A stretch of 64,000 nt of DNA from Seonamhaeicola sp. (GCF_028281565.1 NZ_JANQJQ010000013.1:52846-116845); one strand, 5' to 3'; numbered from the stretch's first letter, positions 52,300-61,304 are shown. Numbers and translations are program-made. The notes: generated from the sequence alone by a model not told the origin.

Positions 52300-54543
52300 T
52301 TAGAATCTTAATTCGAAACCACCATAAGCACCAAATGGGTGTCCTGGTCTAAGGCCTGCAGGAACTCTGGAAACAGCATAAGTTTCATCTAATAAGTTAA
52401 TAATTCTACCAGATAAGCTTATGTTTTTTGAAAGGTGATATTTACCAGATATATCTATGATAAAGTTAGAATCGACCAATTCATTACTGGGTATAGTACC
52501 ATTGCCCGCTTGCGTTCTAAACTCTCCGTTGTAACGCCCATTTAAGTTGAGTTCGTACTTTGCGTGTTCCAGCGAAGCGCCAAAGTTAAATTGATGTTTC
52601 GGAATGTAAGGAAGTTCATCACCTTCATTAACCTCACCCCAAAGACTGTCGTCACTTCCAAAACTGTTCAAAAACTCAGTATTGGTTAATGTATACCCAA
52701 ATGTTAATGGTAATTTTAATTTATTGTTTTTAGCTAATAAATCATAGTTTAATAAAAATTCTATACCGTTTACAGCTACCTCACCGGCATTAAATTGATC
52801 TAGAGAGCCAGTACCTCCGGTAGCCGCTAGATCGTTACCAAGTAAATTGCTATAATCATTATAGAAACCAATTAATTCACCTTGTATTCTTCCTAAAGAA
52901 AAACGAGAACCAAGTTCATAGTTGATACTCTCTTCTGCTTTTTCACCTTCCTGATTACCAGGAGGCGAAAATCCTTTGTGTACACCGCCAAATAAGGAGA
53001 CTTGTTTCGAAAGTTGATAACTAAAACCAATACCAGGTATAAATACATCTACCTTATTTTCTCTGGTAGAAAGGTCATTGCCTGTTCTGCCAAAATCAGA
53101 TGTTCCGTAGTTATCTCTTTGAAGCGTAATGTTTTCATATCTAATTCCAGGTGTTAAAGTTAAATTATTGTACTTCATTTTGTGCATAACATATCCGGCA
53201 AAAGCTTTGGCACTACTAATTCTGTTTGCTTCCGAACCTTCAGGAGCATCAAAGGTTAGATTCATAGCACCATTAATGATGTTGTAACCGTCTTCCCATT
53301 GAAAACGATCTTCCTCATCATAATGATATCTTAAACCAATTTCCAGATCATGAAAAGTATTATTACCATACCAGTGATAATCCAGCTTGGTTTGAATACC
53401 TTTAGATAAGTATTTTCTATTGTTAGCTTTGACAAGTAGTTCATCATTATTTGAATTGACAACGCCCTTTAAGATTGAAAAATGATCTGGATATGTTGCA
53501 GGATTTGAAACTACTTCTGCTATTTTTTGTTTATCTCCATTAAAAATAACATCATCCAGTTTGTACCAATTTCTTGTAGTACGATTGTAGTAACCGTCAG
53601 TTGTGATTCTAAAGTTTTTATTCAAGTTTAATGTATGGCTTACTTGTAATTGAATATGGTCTGCATTCATTTTATCTATTTGAGAAGCAGCATATCTACT
53701 AAAGGGAGATATATTGAAATCCTCTTCAGAAAGCCCTAAATAAGTTTCATTGGATACTTCGTCATAATAGTGAAACTTAAATTCTAAAGCTTGTTGTAAC
53801 AGAGCATCTTTATTGCTGTGTATCCTAAATTTAGCAACTACATCGTCTATATTAAATCCTGTATTACTTCCATTAGGTAAATTTTTAAAGCCATCAGAAT
53901 TGTAATTAAGATATTCAACCATATATCCAATGTTCGTTTTATTATCCCCGACTTTGGCATGAATTAAACCTGTATTAAAGCTTCCTAGGCTAGCTCTAAC
54001 ATTTCCTTTAAAGGAATCCGGTATTTTAGTAGAAACCATATTAATAGCTCCACCTGTTGTGAATGGTCCATATTGAACTTGACTACTTCCTTTTAGGATC
54101 TCTACAGCTTCCATTCTGGCTACAGAAGGAAAATAGTAAGCAGCAGGAGCACTATAGGGAGCGGGAGCAATGAGGATACCGTCTTCCATTAATGAGATTT
54201 TAGCACTTCTTTCAGGTGACGTACCCCTCAAACTTATATTAGGTCTTAAACCAAATCCGTCTTCCTCATAAAAAGTTACTCCAGGTACAGTTTTTAATAC
54301 ACGATTAATATCTGTATAACTTTGTTTTTTTAGTTCATCTGGTGAAATATAATAAGCGGAACCCGTTCTATTTTTGGCTACATACTTGTTTCCAAAAATA
54401 GTGCCCGACTTAATAATCACTTCGTCAAGTTTTTGAATAGAATCTTTAGTTTTTTCTTCAGGGTGTTCTTCAGGGTTTTCTTGGGAGTTAATATTGCCAA
54501 TTGTAGCTATACCCAGTAACAAAAATAAGGTCAGTTTTTTCAT
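52300..54543 (-). CDS. TonB-dependent outer-membrane receptor (FecA-like)
   Basis: A 747-residue ligand-gated outer-membrane transporter. The signal peptide ends near INSQ. A TonB-box-like LDEVIIKSG precedes the plug (~50-170: SYTDINRVLKTVPGVTFYEEDG, RPNISLRGTSPERSAKISLMEDG, VEILKGSSQVQYGPFTTGGAINMVS). A 22-strand barrel ends in GAYGGFELRF with terminal Phe. There is no N-terminal carboxypeptidase-like domain and no SusD partner, which separates it from SusC proteins and fits ferric-siderophore or citrate uptake. The promoter and candidate Fur-like operator just upstream support iron control, but this is inference. Confidence 0.9.
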   Translation of the reverse strand: MKKLTLFLLLGIATIGNINSQENPEEHPEEKTKDSIQKLDEVIIKSGTIFGNKYVAKNRTGSAYYISPDELKKQSYTDINRVLKTVPGVTFYEEDGFGLRPNISLRGTSPERSAKISLMEDGILIAPAPYSAPAAYYFPSVARMEAVEILKGSSQVQYGPFTTGGAINMVSTKIPDSFKGNVRASLGSFNTGLIHAKVGDNKTNIGYMVEYLNYNSDGFKNLPNGSNTGFNIDDVVAKFRIHSNKDALLQQALEFKFHYYDEVSNETYLGLSEEDFNISPFSRYAASQIDKMNADHIQLQVSHTLNLNKNFRITTDGYYNRTTRNWYKLDDVIFNGDKQKIAEVVSNPATYPDHFSILKGVVNSNNDELLVKANNRKYLSKGIQTKLDYHWYGNNTFHDLEIGLRYHYDEEDRFQWEDGYNIINGAMNLTFDAPEGSEANRISSAKAFAGYVMHKMKYNNLTLTPGIRYENITLQRDNYGTSDFGRTGNDLSTRENKVDVFIPGIGFSYQLSKQVSLFGGVHKGFSPPGNQEGEKAEESINYELGSRFSLGRIQGELIGFYNDYSNLLGNDLAATGGTGSLDQFNAGEVAVNGIEFLLNYDLLAKNNKLKLPLTFGYTLTNTEFLNSFGSDDSLWGEVNEGDELPYIPKHQFNFGASLEHAKYELNLNGRYNGEFRTQAGNGTIPSNELVDSNFIIDISGKYHLSKNISLSGRIINLLDETYAVSRVPAGLRPGHPFGAYGGFELRF

Positions 54544-54583
54544 TTATTTAGACTAATTAAAAATAATTATTGTTTCTGGTATG

Positions 54584-54614
54584 CAAATCTATATTGTATA
54601 TTTAGTTTTTCAAA
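54584..54614 (-). promoter_or_regulatory. consensus promoter of the TonB-dependent receptor
   Basis: Minus strand TTTG (54614-54611), exactly 19 nt, TAGATTTG (54591-54584): a full match to the Bacteroidota housekeeping pattern TTTG-N19-TAnnTTTG. The predicted leader is about 35 nt. Confidence 0.7.
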
Positions 54615-54631
54615 ATTTATTTAGAATAAAT
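54615..54631. promoter_or_regulatory. candidate Fur-like operator
   Basis: Perfect 7-3-7 palindrome ATTTATTTAGAATAAAT touching the upstream edge of the -33 element. The AT-rich arms with a central TAG/CTA resemble flavobacterial Fur-type boxes, but the binding protein is not shown. Confidence 0.45.
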
Positions 54632-54856
54632 AAAAATAAAGTTTTTAAAATTCTGTTTATCAGTTATTTATGATTCTATTTTTTGTATGATGTTCTTTTT
54701 TTGTAGAGAATTACGTACAATTCTTTGTCTTAAATTGATGTGTTTTTTGATTTATGGTTACTTAGATAAATTACTTTGAAGTCTATTTAGTAATTTATAG
54801 GTTTAATTTTAGCTTGGTGATTATCACTTTTTAAGCCTAAATTCATTTATAAATTG

Positions 54857-54886
54857 TATATTTGCACGCAATTATAACGTAATTGC
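54857..54886 (+). promoter_or_regulatory. guaB -7 element and leader hairpin
   Basis: TATATTTG (54857-54864) fits TAnnTTTG. A 7-bp inverted repeat GCAATTA / TAATTGC with a 5-nt loop follows (54868-54886), 3 nt before the ATG. The whole leader would be this hairpin. No -33 TTTG at 19 nt. Confidence 0.45.
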
Positions 54887-54889
54887 ACC

Positions 54890-56362
54890 ATGACTGCACA
54901 TCAAAATAAGATAGTAGGAGAGGGTTTAACCTACGATGACGTCCTTTTAGTTCCGGCATTTTCAGAAGTACTTCCGCGCGAAGTAAATATCCAAACCAAA
55001 TTCACACGTAACATTACCATTAATGTGCCTATAATTTCGGCCGCAATGGATACGGTTACAGAAAGTAAGATGGCCATTGCCATGGCACAGGAAGGTGGTA
55101 TTGGCGTTCTTCATAAGAATATGACCATTGAGGCGCAAGCTAACAAAGTAAGACGTGTAAAACGTGCGGAAAGCGGGATGATCATGGATCCGGTAACCTT
55201 ACCAATGGATGCTGTGGTAAGAGATGCAAAACGCGCTATGGCGGAACATGGTATCGGGGGGATTCCCATTGTTAATGATGAAGGTACCTTAAAGGGTATT
55301 GTCACTAACCGGGATCTTCGCTTTGAGCACAAAAATAAAAGGCCCATCGTTGAGGTAATGACCGGTGAAAACCTCGTAACCGCTCCGGTTGGAACGTCGT
55401 TATCGGACGCCGAGATCATTCTTCAAAAACATAAAATTGAAAAATTGTTAATAGTTGATGATAACTATAAACTTTCCGGTTTAATTACGTTTCGGGATAT
55501 TACCAAGTTAAGCCAGAAGCCCATTGCCAATAAAGATAAATACGGACGTTTACGTGTTGCTGCTGCCATAGGTGTTACAGCGGATGCTGTGGAGCGTGCC
55601 GAAGCTCTGGTAGGGGCGGGTGTTGATGCTGTGGTTATTGATACGGCCCATGGGCACACCAAAGGCGTGGTTACCGTTTTAAAAGAGATAAAAGAAAAAT
55701 TCCCGGAATTGGATGTTATTGTTGGAAATATAGCAACGGGTGCTGCCGCCAAATATTTGGTGGAAGCAGGAGCCGACGCTGTGAAAGTAGGTATTGGTCC
55801 CGGATCCATCTGTACGACGCGTGTAGTGGCCGGTGTTGGTTTTCCACAATTTTCTGCGGTTTTAGAAGTTTCTGCAGCCATAAAGGGAAGCGGTGTTCCT
55901 GTAATTGCCGATGGTGGTATCAGATATACAGGCGATATTCCTAAAGCCATTGCGGCCGGTGCGGATTCGGTTATGCTAGGATCGTTGCTGGCGGGAACTA
56001 AGGAATCGCCTGGAGAGACTATCATATATGAAGGTCGTAAGTTTAAATCCTATCGTGGCATGGGCTCTGTGGAAGCTATGAAACAAGGTAGTAAAGACCG
56101 TTATTTCCAGGATGTGGAAGATGATATTAAAAAATTAGTACCGGAAGGCATTGTAGGACGTGTCCCTTATAAGGGCGATCTATATGAAAGCATTCACCAG
56201 TTCATAGGTGGTTTACGTGCCGGTATGGGGTATTGTGGTGCCAAAGATATTGAAACGTTAAAAGCGCATGGGCAATTTGTAAAAATTACAGCCAGCGGCA
56301 TCAATGAAAGTCATCCACATGATGTGACCATTACCAAAGAATCCCCTAATTATTCAAGATAG
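54890..56362 (+). CDS. guaB: inosine-5'-monophosphate dehydrogenase
   Basis: Rate-limiting step of GMP synthesis, oxidising IMP to XMP with NAD+; 490 residues, the standard size. The (beta/alpha)8 core opens with [18 protein letters not shown]. The two CBS domains are inserted at ~95-210 ([35 protein letters not shown]). The catalytic loop [17 protein letters not shown] carries the active Cys at about 305. [25 protein letters not shown] binds phosphate, and [10 protein letters not shown] is the flap-adjacent motif. [12 protein letters not shown] confirms IMPDH over GMP reductase. It is followed by a composite palindromic repeat that probably ends the transcript. Confidence 0.96.
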   Translation: MTAHQNKIVGEGLTYDDVLLVPAFSEVLPREVNIQTKFTRNITINVPIISAAMDTVTESKMAIAMAQEGGIGVLHKNMTIEAQANKVRRVKRAESGMIMDPVTLPMDAVVRDAKRAMAEHGIGGIPIVNDEGTLKGIVTNRDLRFEHKNKRPIVEVMTGENLVTAPVGTSLSDAEIILQKHKIEKLLIVDDNYKLSGLITFRDITKLSQKPIANKDKYGRLRVAAAIGVTADAVERAEALVGAGVDAVVIDTAHGHTKGVVTVLKEIKEKFPELDVIVGNIATGAAAKYLVEAGADAVKVGIGPGSICTTRVVAGVGFPQFSAVLEVSAAIKGSGVPVIADGGIRYTGDIPKAIAAGADSVMLGSLLAGTKESPGETIIYEGRKFKSYRGMGSVEAMKQGSKDRYFQDVEDDIKKLVPEGIVGRVPYKGDLYESIHQFIGGLRAGMGYCGAKDIETLKAHGQFVKITASGINESHPHDVTITKESPNYSR

Positions 56363-56385
56363 ATACATAGCAAGAATCAAATAAA

Positions 56386-56527
56386 AAACTGTCTAAAGAA
56401 TATTTGAAATTGTCATTCTGAATTTATTTCAGAATCTCATTTTACTGATTATTAGAGACTATGAGAACCTGAAACGAGTTCAGGTTGACAAAAATTTAGT
56501 TTTTTAGACAGCTTTTTTAGTTTTTTA
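56386..56527. repeat. composite inverted-repeat element with terminal CTGTCTAAA arms
   Basis: Outer arms AAAAACTGTCTAAA (from 56386) and TTTTTTAGACAGCTTTTTT (56502-56520) enclose inner sequences GTCATTCTGAATTTATTTCAGAAT and CCTGAAACGAGTTCAGGTTGACA. The nested palindromes between convergent guaB and a minus-strand gene look like a MITE/REP-type insertion reused as a two-way terminator. Confidence 0.65.
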
Positions 56528-56538
56528 TGTGATATTAT

Positions 56539-57162
56539 TTATTGCACGCCTTTTTGTTTGTTTATTTCATCTTGCAATTGACGTCTTACTTTTTGTTCGC
56601 GTTCCAGAGCAATTCTACGGTGCTCGTCAAACTCTTCTTCAATTTCAGCAAGGTTTTGTTTTGCCAGTTTGGTAACGGCATTACTGTTTTTAAACCTATA
56701 AATAAACAAGATAAGCAGTGCCAGTAAAGCAGCTATAATGGTCCACATAAGCATATTATAACCGGTTTTACTCATCTGCATACCAAACAGTGCCATACTG
56801 TCTTTTTCCTTATTGGTATTATCTAACGTGGTTTGCGTTTGTGTCAAATTGCTCTTTAACTCATTAATTTCTTTATCCTGACTTGTTATAGTGGCATTTG
56901 AATTAGATAATTCTTTCTTCAGCGTATTAATGGAATCTATAGTATGTCTTTGTAAGCTAAGAAACATACTGCGCTTAACGGCTTCATAAGCTTGCCCGTT
57001 AGTGCCCTTGAAATTACCGGATTTTCTTAGTACAAACTCGAATTTTTCGTTTATAGAACCATCGTTTATAGACTGTGATTGCTGACTTTCCTGCGCATTT
57101 AATGATGTAAACGAAATAAATAGAAAAAGGAAAATAAAAGTAGATAGCTTAAAGCGATTCAT
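56539..57162 (-). CDS. exported single-pass membrane protein with coiled coils, unknown function
   Basis: A 207-residue protein. The signal peptide (TFIFLFLFISFTSLNAQ) is followed by FEFVLRKSGNFKGTNGQAYEAVKRSMF, a conserved-looking block, then a coiled coil (~75-125, INTLKKELSNSNATI ... LDNTNKEKD). One transmembrane helix (~137-160, MLMWTIIAALLALLILFIY) and a cytoplasmic charged helix ending ALEREQKVRRQLQDEINKQKG complete it. Similar flavobacterial proteins are sometimes labelled tRNA (guanine-N1)-methyltransferase, but nothing here resembles the TrmD knot fold, so that label should not be copied. Function unknown; a membrane-spanning scaffold is possible. Confidence 0.7.
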   Translation of the reverse strand: MNRFKLSTFIFLFLFISFTSLNAQESQQSQSINDGSINEKFEFVLRKSGNFKGTNGQAYEAVKRSMFLSLQRHTIDSINTLKKELSNSNATITSQDKEINELKSNLTQTQTTLDNTNKEKDSMALFGMQMSKTGYNMLMWTIIAALLALLILFIYRFKNSNAVTKLAKQNLAEIEEEFDEHRRIALEREQKVRRQLQDEINKQKGVQ

Positions 57163-57222
57163 TTATGATTGGTTTAAATGGATTAATTTGGTTTCTACGA
57201 AGTTAAAAATTTATATTTATAT

Positions 57223-57246
57223 AAAGCCTCACTTGGTGAGGCTTTT
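57223..57246 (-). terminator. intrinsic terminator after gap
   Basis: 10-bp stem AAAGCCTCAC / GTGAGGCTTT with a 3-nt loop, A- and T-rich on both sides, located 38 bp past the gap stop on the minus strand. Confidence 0.8.
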
Positions 57247-57283
57247 GTATATACGATTAAAATTCAATATCAGATGTCTTCTG

Positions 57284-58732
57284 TTAATAATAAGTATAAC
57301 GTCTTACTTTGGCAATATATTTTGCAAGTCTGATCACCTGATGACTATAGCCATATTCATTATCATACCAAATATATAGAATCGCATTTTTTCCGTCAGA
57401 TCTTACAATAGTTGCTTTGCTGTCATAAATGGAGGGTGCTGAACTACCAACAATATCACTGGAAACCAATTCATCACTGAGCTCGTATTTAATTTGCTCC
57501 ACCAGATCACCTTCCAGGGCATATTTCTTTAAAATAGTGTTTATACCGTTTAAAGTGGTTTTCTTTGCCAGTTCTAAATTTAAAATGGCTAAGGAGCCGT
57601 TTGGAACCGGAACCCGTATGGCATTTGATGTCAATTTCCCTTTTAAACTTGGTAAGGCTTTAGCAACGGCATTACCGGCACCGGTTTCGGTGATAACCAT
57701 ATTTAATGCTGCTGCACGGCCGCGACGGTATTTTTTGTGAAAATTATCTACCAAATTCTGATCGTTCGTATAAGCGTGAATGGTTTCCAAATGACCAGAT
57801 TTTATACCATAAGAATCTTCAATAGCCTTTAAAACAGGAGTAATGGCATTGGTAGTACAGGACGCTGCCGAATATATCTTGACTTTATCCGGGTTGTTCT
57901 CTTTATGATTAACGCCATATACAACGTTGGGTACTTCTTTACCCGGAGCTGTCAATAAAACCTTTTCTATACCTTTGGCTTTTAAATGCCTGCTTAACGA
58001 TTTTTTATCTCTAAAAGCACCGGTATTATCAATGACCAATGCTTTATTGATATTGAATTGTGTATAATCTATATCCTCCGGAGCATTGGATGATATGACC
58101 TTTACCGTGGTACCATTGATTATAAGGGCGCTATTTTTAACATCTATGGAAACCGTTCCGGGAAAATCACCATGCACAGAATCATTGCGTAACAAAGACG
58201 CTCTTTTTTCAAGAATAGTTTCATCAATGGTACCTCTGGTCACAATAGCTCTCAAACGCAATTGACTGCCCTTACCGGTTCTTACCATTAATTCCCGGGC
58301 AACCAGCCGTCCAATTCTGCCAAAACCATAAAGCACCACATCTTTGGGCTCAATGCCATTGTTCTTATCTGCATCTTTAAGCTTTCTGGCAACAAAGGCC
58401 GTAGCGTTGGCATGTTTATTGTCATCCAAATGAAATTCATAGGTCAGTTTACCGATATCTAATTTAGCAGGAGGAATGTCCAGGGTTTTAATGGCTCTTG
58501 CAATTTCAACAGAATCAAAAATAGAAATGGGTTTTTGAACAAATTTACCCGCATAATCATGCAAGTTTAAGATCTGACTTACGTTTCTGTCGATCAATTG
58601 ATTTCGAAAAAGAACCAGTTCAATGGACTTGTCGTACCAAAGGTCACTTACTGTTTTTATAAACTCAACAGTAGCTCTTCTGCGGTCTGCCTGAAATGCC
58701 AGTTCTTTTTCATAAGTTTCATTAAAGTTCAT
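57284..58732 (-). CDS. gap: glyceraldehyde-3-phosphate dehydrogenase, long (~480 aa) form
   Basis: Glycolytic/gluconeogenic dehydrogenase. The ATG at 58732 (MNFNETYEKELAFQADRRRA) gives 482 residues; the tracked upstream extension lies in the leader. The first ~125 residues are an extra helical domain. The NAD-binding Rossmann fold then begins at VVLYGFGRIGRLVAREL, the catalytic cysteine is in YSAASCTTNAITPVLKAIED, and the phosphate-binding RGRAAALNMVITETGA and WYDNEYGYSHQVIRLA motifs follow. The long form is typical of Bacteroidota and some proteobacteria (GapB/Gap3 type), and may serve a gluconeogenic role. A -7-like TAATTTTG lies upstream at 58768-58775 on the minus strand. Confidence 0.93.
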   Translation of the reverse strand: MNFNETYEKELAFQADRRRATVEFIKTVSDLWYDKSIELVLFRNQLIDRNVSQILNLHDYAGKFVQKPISIFDSVEIARAIKTLDIPPAKLDIGKLTYEFHLDDNKHANATAFVARKLKDADKNNGIEPKDVVLYGFGRIGRLVARELMVRTGKGSQLRLRAIVTRGTIDETILEKRASLLRNDSVHGDFPGTVSIDVKNSALIINGTTVKVISSNAPEDIDYTQFNINKALVIDNTGAFRDKKSLSRHLKAKGIEKVLLTAPGKEVPNVVYGVNHKENNPDKVKIYSAASCTTNAITPVLKAIEDSYGIKSGHLETIHAYTNDQNLVDNFHKKYRRGRAAALNMVITETGAGNAVAKALPSLKGKLTSNAIRVPVPNGSLAILNLELAKKTTLNGINTILKKYALEGDLVEQIKYELSDELVSSDIVGSSAPSIYDSKATIVRSDGKNAILYIWYDNEYGYSHQVIRLAKYIAKVRRYTYY

Positions 58733-58809
58733 GCTTAAATGGTTTAGTCGTGTGTTTAAGTTTGTGGCAAAATTATCATATTTCAAACGTTTTCGTAGCA
58801 CATTTTAAC

Positions 58810-58847
58810 AAAAAAATAACCCCTTTAATTTTACTTAAAGAGGTTAT
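58810..58847 (-). terminator. intrinsic terminator of the HtrA-type protease gene
   Basis: Minus strand: ATAACCTCTTTAA / TTAAAGGGGTTAT with one G-T-compatible mismatch and a 6-nt loop, followed by seven T residues. It lies about 28 bp past the protease stop. Confidence 0.88.
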
Positions 58848-58874
58848 GCTACTTATTTACGTTTTTAAGGAAAT

Positions 58875-60284
58875 CTATCTGAAATTAAAATGGTCTTTTT
58901 CGCCTTTGGAATTAATGAGTTCTATTCTTAACCCGTCATAATCAGACTTGTTTTTGAGAGCACTTTGAACATCATCAACAGAATTTACTTTAATGCCGTT
59001 AATAGACGTGATAATGCTTCCTTCTTCAACACTGTTTTTTTTCCAGTAGTCTGCATAGGTTTCATCCAAACTAATGATTTTTACACCGTTTGAAGCTTTG
59101 AGCTTTTTCAGGTCTTTTTCTTTGGCATTTTTAACTTCACCAACTAAGGGCATTGTATAAGTTTCATTTTTTAATAACGTTACAGGAACCGTATTTAGCT
59201 TGCCATTTCTGGCATAGGTAACGTTTACAACATCGTATGGTCTTTTAGAGTTTATTTGACCGGTAAGATCTGCAAATTTAGAAATCTTGATATTATTGAT
59301 CTTTTTAATGATATCACCTTCTTGTAATCCGGCTTTATCCGCTCCAGAATCTTCAACAACATCGGCAATGTAAACACCTTCGGTATCATTAATGCCCAGC
59401 TCTTCTGAAGCCTTACTGTTTAAAGTGCCTCCTCTGATCCCTAAAATACCGTTCTGAACATTACCGTATTCCATAATATCTTCAATAACCTTTCTGGCAA
59501 TATTACTTGGAACCGCAAATGAATACCCGATATAAGAACCTGTTTGCGACGTAATGGCAGTGTTAATGCCAATGAGTTCGCCATTCGTATTTACAAGTGC
59601 ACCACCGGAATTTCCAGGGTTTACGGCCGCATCTGTTTGAATAAAAGACTGAACATTACCCGGGTTTCCGGAAATATCTCTTGCCTTGGCACTAATAATA
59701 CCGGCAGTTACTGTTGATGTTAAATTAAACGGATTTCCAACGGCTAAAACCCATTCGCCTATTTTAGCATTGTCAGAATCACCAAACGTTACATAAGGTA
59801 AATCTTCATCAGGTTCAATTTTTAAGAGGGCTATATCGGTTTTGGCATCGGCACCTATCAATTTGGCTTCGTATGTTTTGTTGTTATTCATGGTCACCGA
59901 TAATTCCTGAGCGTTTTTTATAACATGATTATTTGTGATAATATAACCATCGGCATTGATAATAACACCTGATCCTGTCCCTAATTGCGGGCGTTGAGAA
60001 CGTCTTCCGTAAAAGAAATCTTCAAAAGTCATTTGCCCGGAGGTCATTGACAGATTTTTTACGTGCACAACAGCATTCACCGTATTTTCTGCGGCCGAAA
60101 CAAAATCCGGAGCTTCGGTAGTATTATATAAGGTGCTTAAATTACTTGTAGGTAAAAAGGTAGGTGTAGTTTGCGTGTTATCAATAACTACAGTGTTTTC
60201 TTTTTCTAAAAATAATTTGTAGGCTCCAAGTGTTAAAACGCCGCCTAAGGCCGAAATCAGTACTAACGATAAGATCTTCTTCAT
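58875..60284 (-). CDS. htrA: periplasmic Do/HtrA-family serine protease
   Basis: A 469-residue protein-quality protease. The N-terminal hydrophobic segment (ILSLVLISALGGVLTLGAYKLFL) is a signal or membrane anchor. The trypsin-like domain (~95-275) has the complete triad: YIITNNHVIKNA (His), GADAKTDIALLKIE (Asp), AVNPGNSGGALVNTNGE (Ser). Two PDZ domains follow: ~285-370 (GVYIADVVEDSGADKAGLQEGDIIKKIN) and ~385-460 (NSVEEGSIITSINGIKVNSVDDVQ). It degrades or refolds damaged envelope proteins. It is transcribed alone, divergent from dapF, and ended by a strong terminator. Confidence 0.93.
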   Translation of the reverse strand: MKKILSLVLISALGGVLTLGAYKLFLEKENTVVIDNTQTTPTFLPTSNLSTLYNTTEAPDFVSAAENTVNAVVHVKNLSMTSGQMTFEDFFYGRRSQRPQLGTGSGVIINADGYIITNNHVIKNAQELSVTMNNNKTYEAKLIGADAKTDIALLKIEPDEDLPYVTFGDSDNAKIGEWVLAVGNPFNLTSTVTAGIISAKARDISGNPGNVQSFIQTDAAVNPGNSGGALVNTNGELIGINTAITSQTGSYIGYSFAVPSNIARKVIEDIMEYGNVQNGILGIRGGTLNSKASEELGINDTEGVYIADVVEDSGADKAGLQEGDIIKKINNIKISKFADLTGQINSKRPYDVVNVTYARNGKLNTVPVTLLKNETYTMPLVGEVKNAKEKDLKKLKASNGVKIISLDETYADYWKKNSVEEGSIITSINGIKVNSVDDVQSALKNKSDYDGLRIELINSKGEKDHFNFR

Positions 60285-60352
60285 AATTTTTCAGTATTAA
60301 GTTTTATTTAAAAATGACGCCTCGAATTTTTAATTTGAGGTTTCCTTTGAAA

Positions 60353-60408
60353 TTGTCATTCCCGTGTGCCACACTGAACTTGTCGAAGTGAAGACGGGAA
60401 TCCTTACA
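60353..60408. repeat. dispersed palindromic element upstream of htrA and dapF
   Basis: TTGTCATTCCCGT ... ACGGGAATCC outer arms enclose CACTGAACTTGTCGAAGTG, itself near-palindromic. The GTCATTCCCG arm is the reverse complement of the GGGAATGAC edge at 17345-17353. Confidence 0.65.
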
Positions 60409-60512
60409 ACGATTAAAATTAAATATTTATTGAGTTATGATTTTTGTTTTAACGGTATTTTAACGCCAACTTTAACTCCTATTTAACAATCAATAAAACG
60501 GTTTTATATTCA

Positions 60513-60520
60513 TATATTTG
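60513..60520 (+). promoter_or_regulatory. -7 promoter element upstream of dapF
   Basis: TATATTTG matches TAnnTTTG, 10 bp before the dapF ATG at 60531. No -33 TTTG at 19 nt was found. Confidence 0.4.
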
Positions 60521-60530
60521 TTCTCTGATT

Positions 60531-61304
60531 ATGCAGCAAACTTTTTATAAATATCAAGGAACGGGAAACGATTTTGTGATGATTGATAATCGTCAATTAA
60601 CGTTCGACAAAAATAATACCAAACACGTCGCTTTTTTATGCGACAGACGTTTTGGCATAGGGGCGGATGGTCTTATTCTATTGGAAGATCATGATACTTT
60701 GGATTTTAAAATGGTTTATTATAATTCTGATGGAAATGAAAGCACGATGTGTGGCAATGGCGGACGTTGTTTAGTAGCTTTTGCGAGACAGCTCGGTGTC
60801 ATTGAAAATAAGGCTGTTTTTGAAGCTATAGACGGTTTGCATCACGCCTTCATTGAAGGTGATATAGTCAAATTACAAATGCTGGATGTTGACGTCGTGG
60901 AGAAACATGAAAACCATGTGTTTTTAGATACCGGATCTCCTCATCACGTTCAATTTGAGGAGGCTATTGAAACCTTTGATATTAAAATCGAAGGCGCCAG
61001 AATCAGATATGGTGCACCTTATAATGACATTGGTAGCAATGTGAATTTTGTTAAAAAAATAACAGATGATACCTTTACCGTTAGAACCTACGAACGTGGC
61101 GTTGAAGACGAAACCTTGTCTTGTGGTACAGGAGCCACCGCAGTAGCTTTGGCTATGCATGCTATTAAAGAAACCAATGATAACCTGATCAATTTAAACG
61201 TACAGGGCGGTGAGTTAAAGGTGTCTTTTGATGTTGAAAACGGCGTCTACAAAAACGTATGGCTTATTGGTCCGGCAAAATTTGTGTATCAAGGGACGAT
61301 ATGA
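60531..61304 (+). CDS. dapF: diaminopimelate epimerase
   Basis: Converts LL- to meso-diaminopimelate for lysine and peptidoglycan synthesis, using a two-cysteine, cofactor-free mechanism; 257 residues. Both catalytic cysteines are present: GNESTMCGNGGRCLVAFAR (~73) and DETLSCGTGATAVALAMH (~199). The N-terminal FYKYQGTGNDFVMIDNR and GSPHHVQF are standard. It heads a four-gene + operon: dapF, GNAT, mltG and DUF2279, two of which act on peptidoglycan. It overlaps the GNAT start as ATGA. Confidence 0.95.
   Translation: MQQTFYKYQGTGNDFVMIDNRQLTFDKNNTKHVAFLCDRRFGIGADGLILLEDHDTLDFKMVYYNSDGNESTMCGNGGRCLVAFARQLGVIENKAVFEAIDGLHHAFIEGDIVKLQMLDVDVVEKHENHVFLDTGSPHHVQFEEAIETFDIKIEGARIRYGAPYNDIGSNVNFVKKITDDTFTVRTYERGVEDETLSCGTGATAVALAMHAIKETNDNLINLNVQGGELKVSFDVENGVYKNVWLIGPAKFVYQGTI

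Larger units (their letters stand above)
54544..54889. other. 346-bp intergenic region between divergent TonB receptor and guaB
   Basis: AT-rich, no coding potential seen. It contains the receptor promoter (54584-54614) with an abutting 17-bp palindrome (54615-54631), and the guaB -7 element (54857-54864) with a leader hairpin (54868-54886). Between 54640 and 54830 I see only AT-rich sequence without clear motifs. Confidence 0.7.

Noticed and set aside
55465-56025. 186-residue open frame antisense to guaB
   Set aside because: Fully inside a strongly conserved IMP dehydrogenase. The composition (Ala/Thr/Pro-rich, no motif) is what the complement of guaB codons gives.
57188-57379. 63-residue + ORF between the coiled-coil protein gene and gap
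   Set aside because: Crosses the terminator hairpin and the 3' end of gap on the other strand.
58735-58801. N-terminal extension of GAPDH from the tracked start
   Set aside because: The 23 extra residues have no family match and overlap the AT-rich leader next to a -7-like element; ATG 58732 gives the usual N-terminus.
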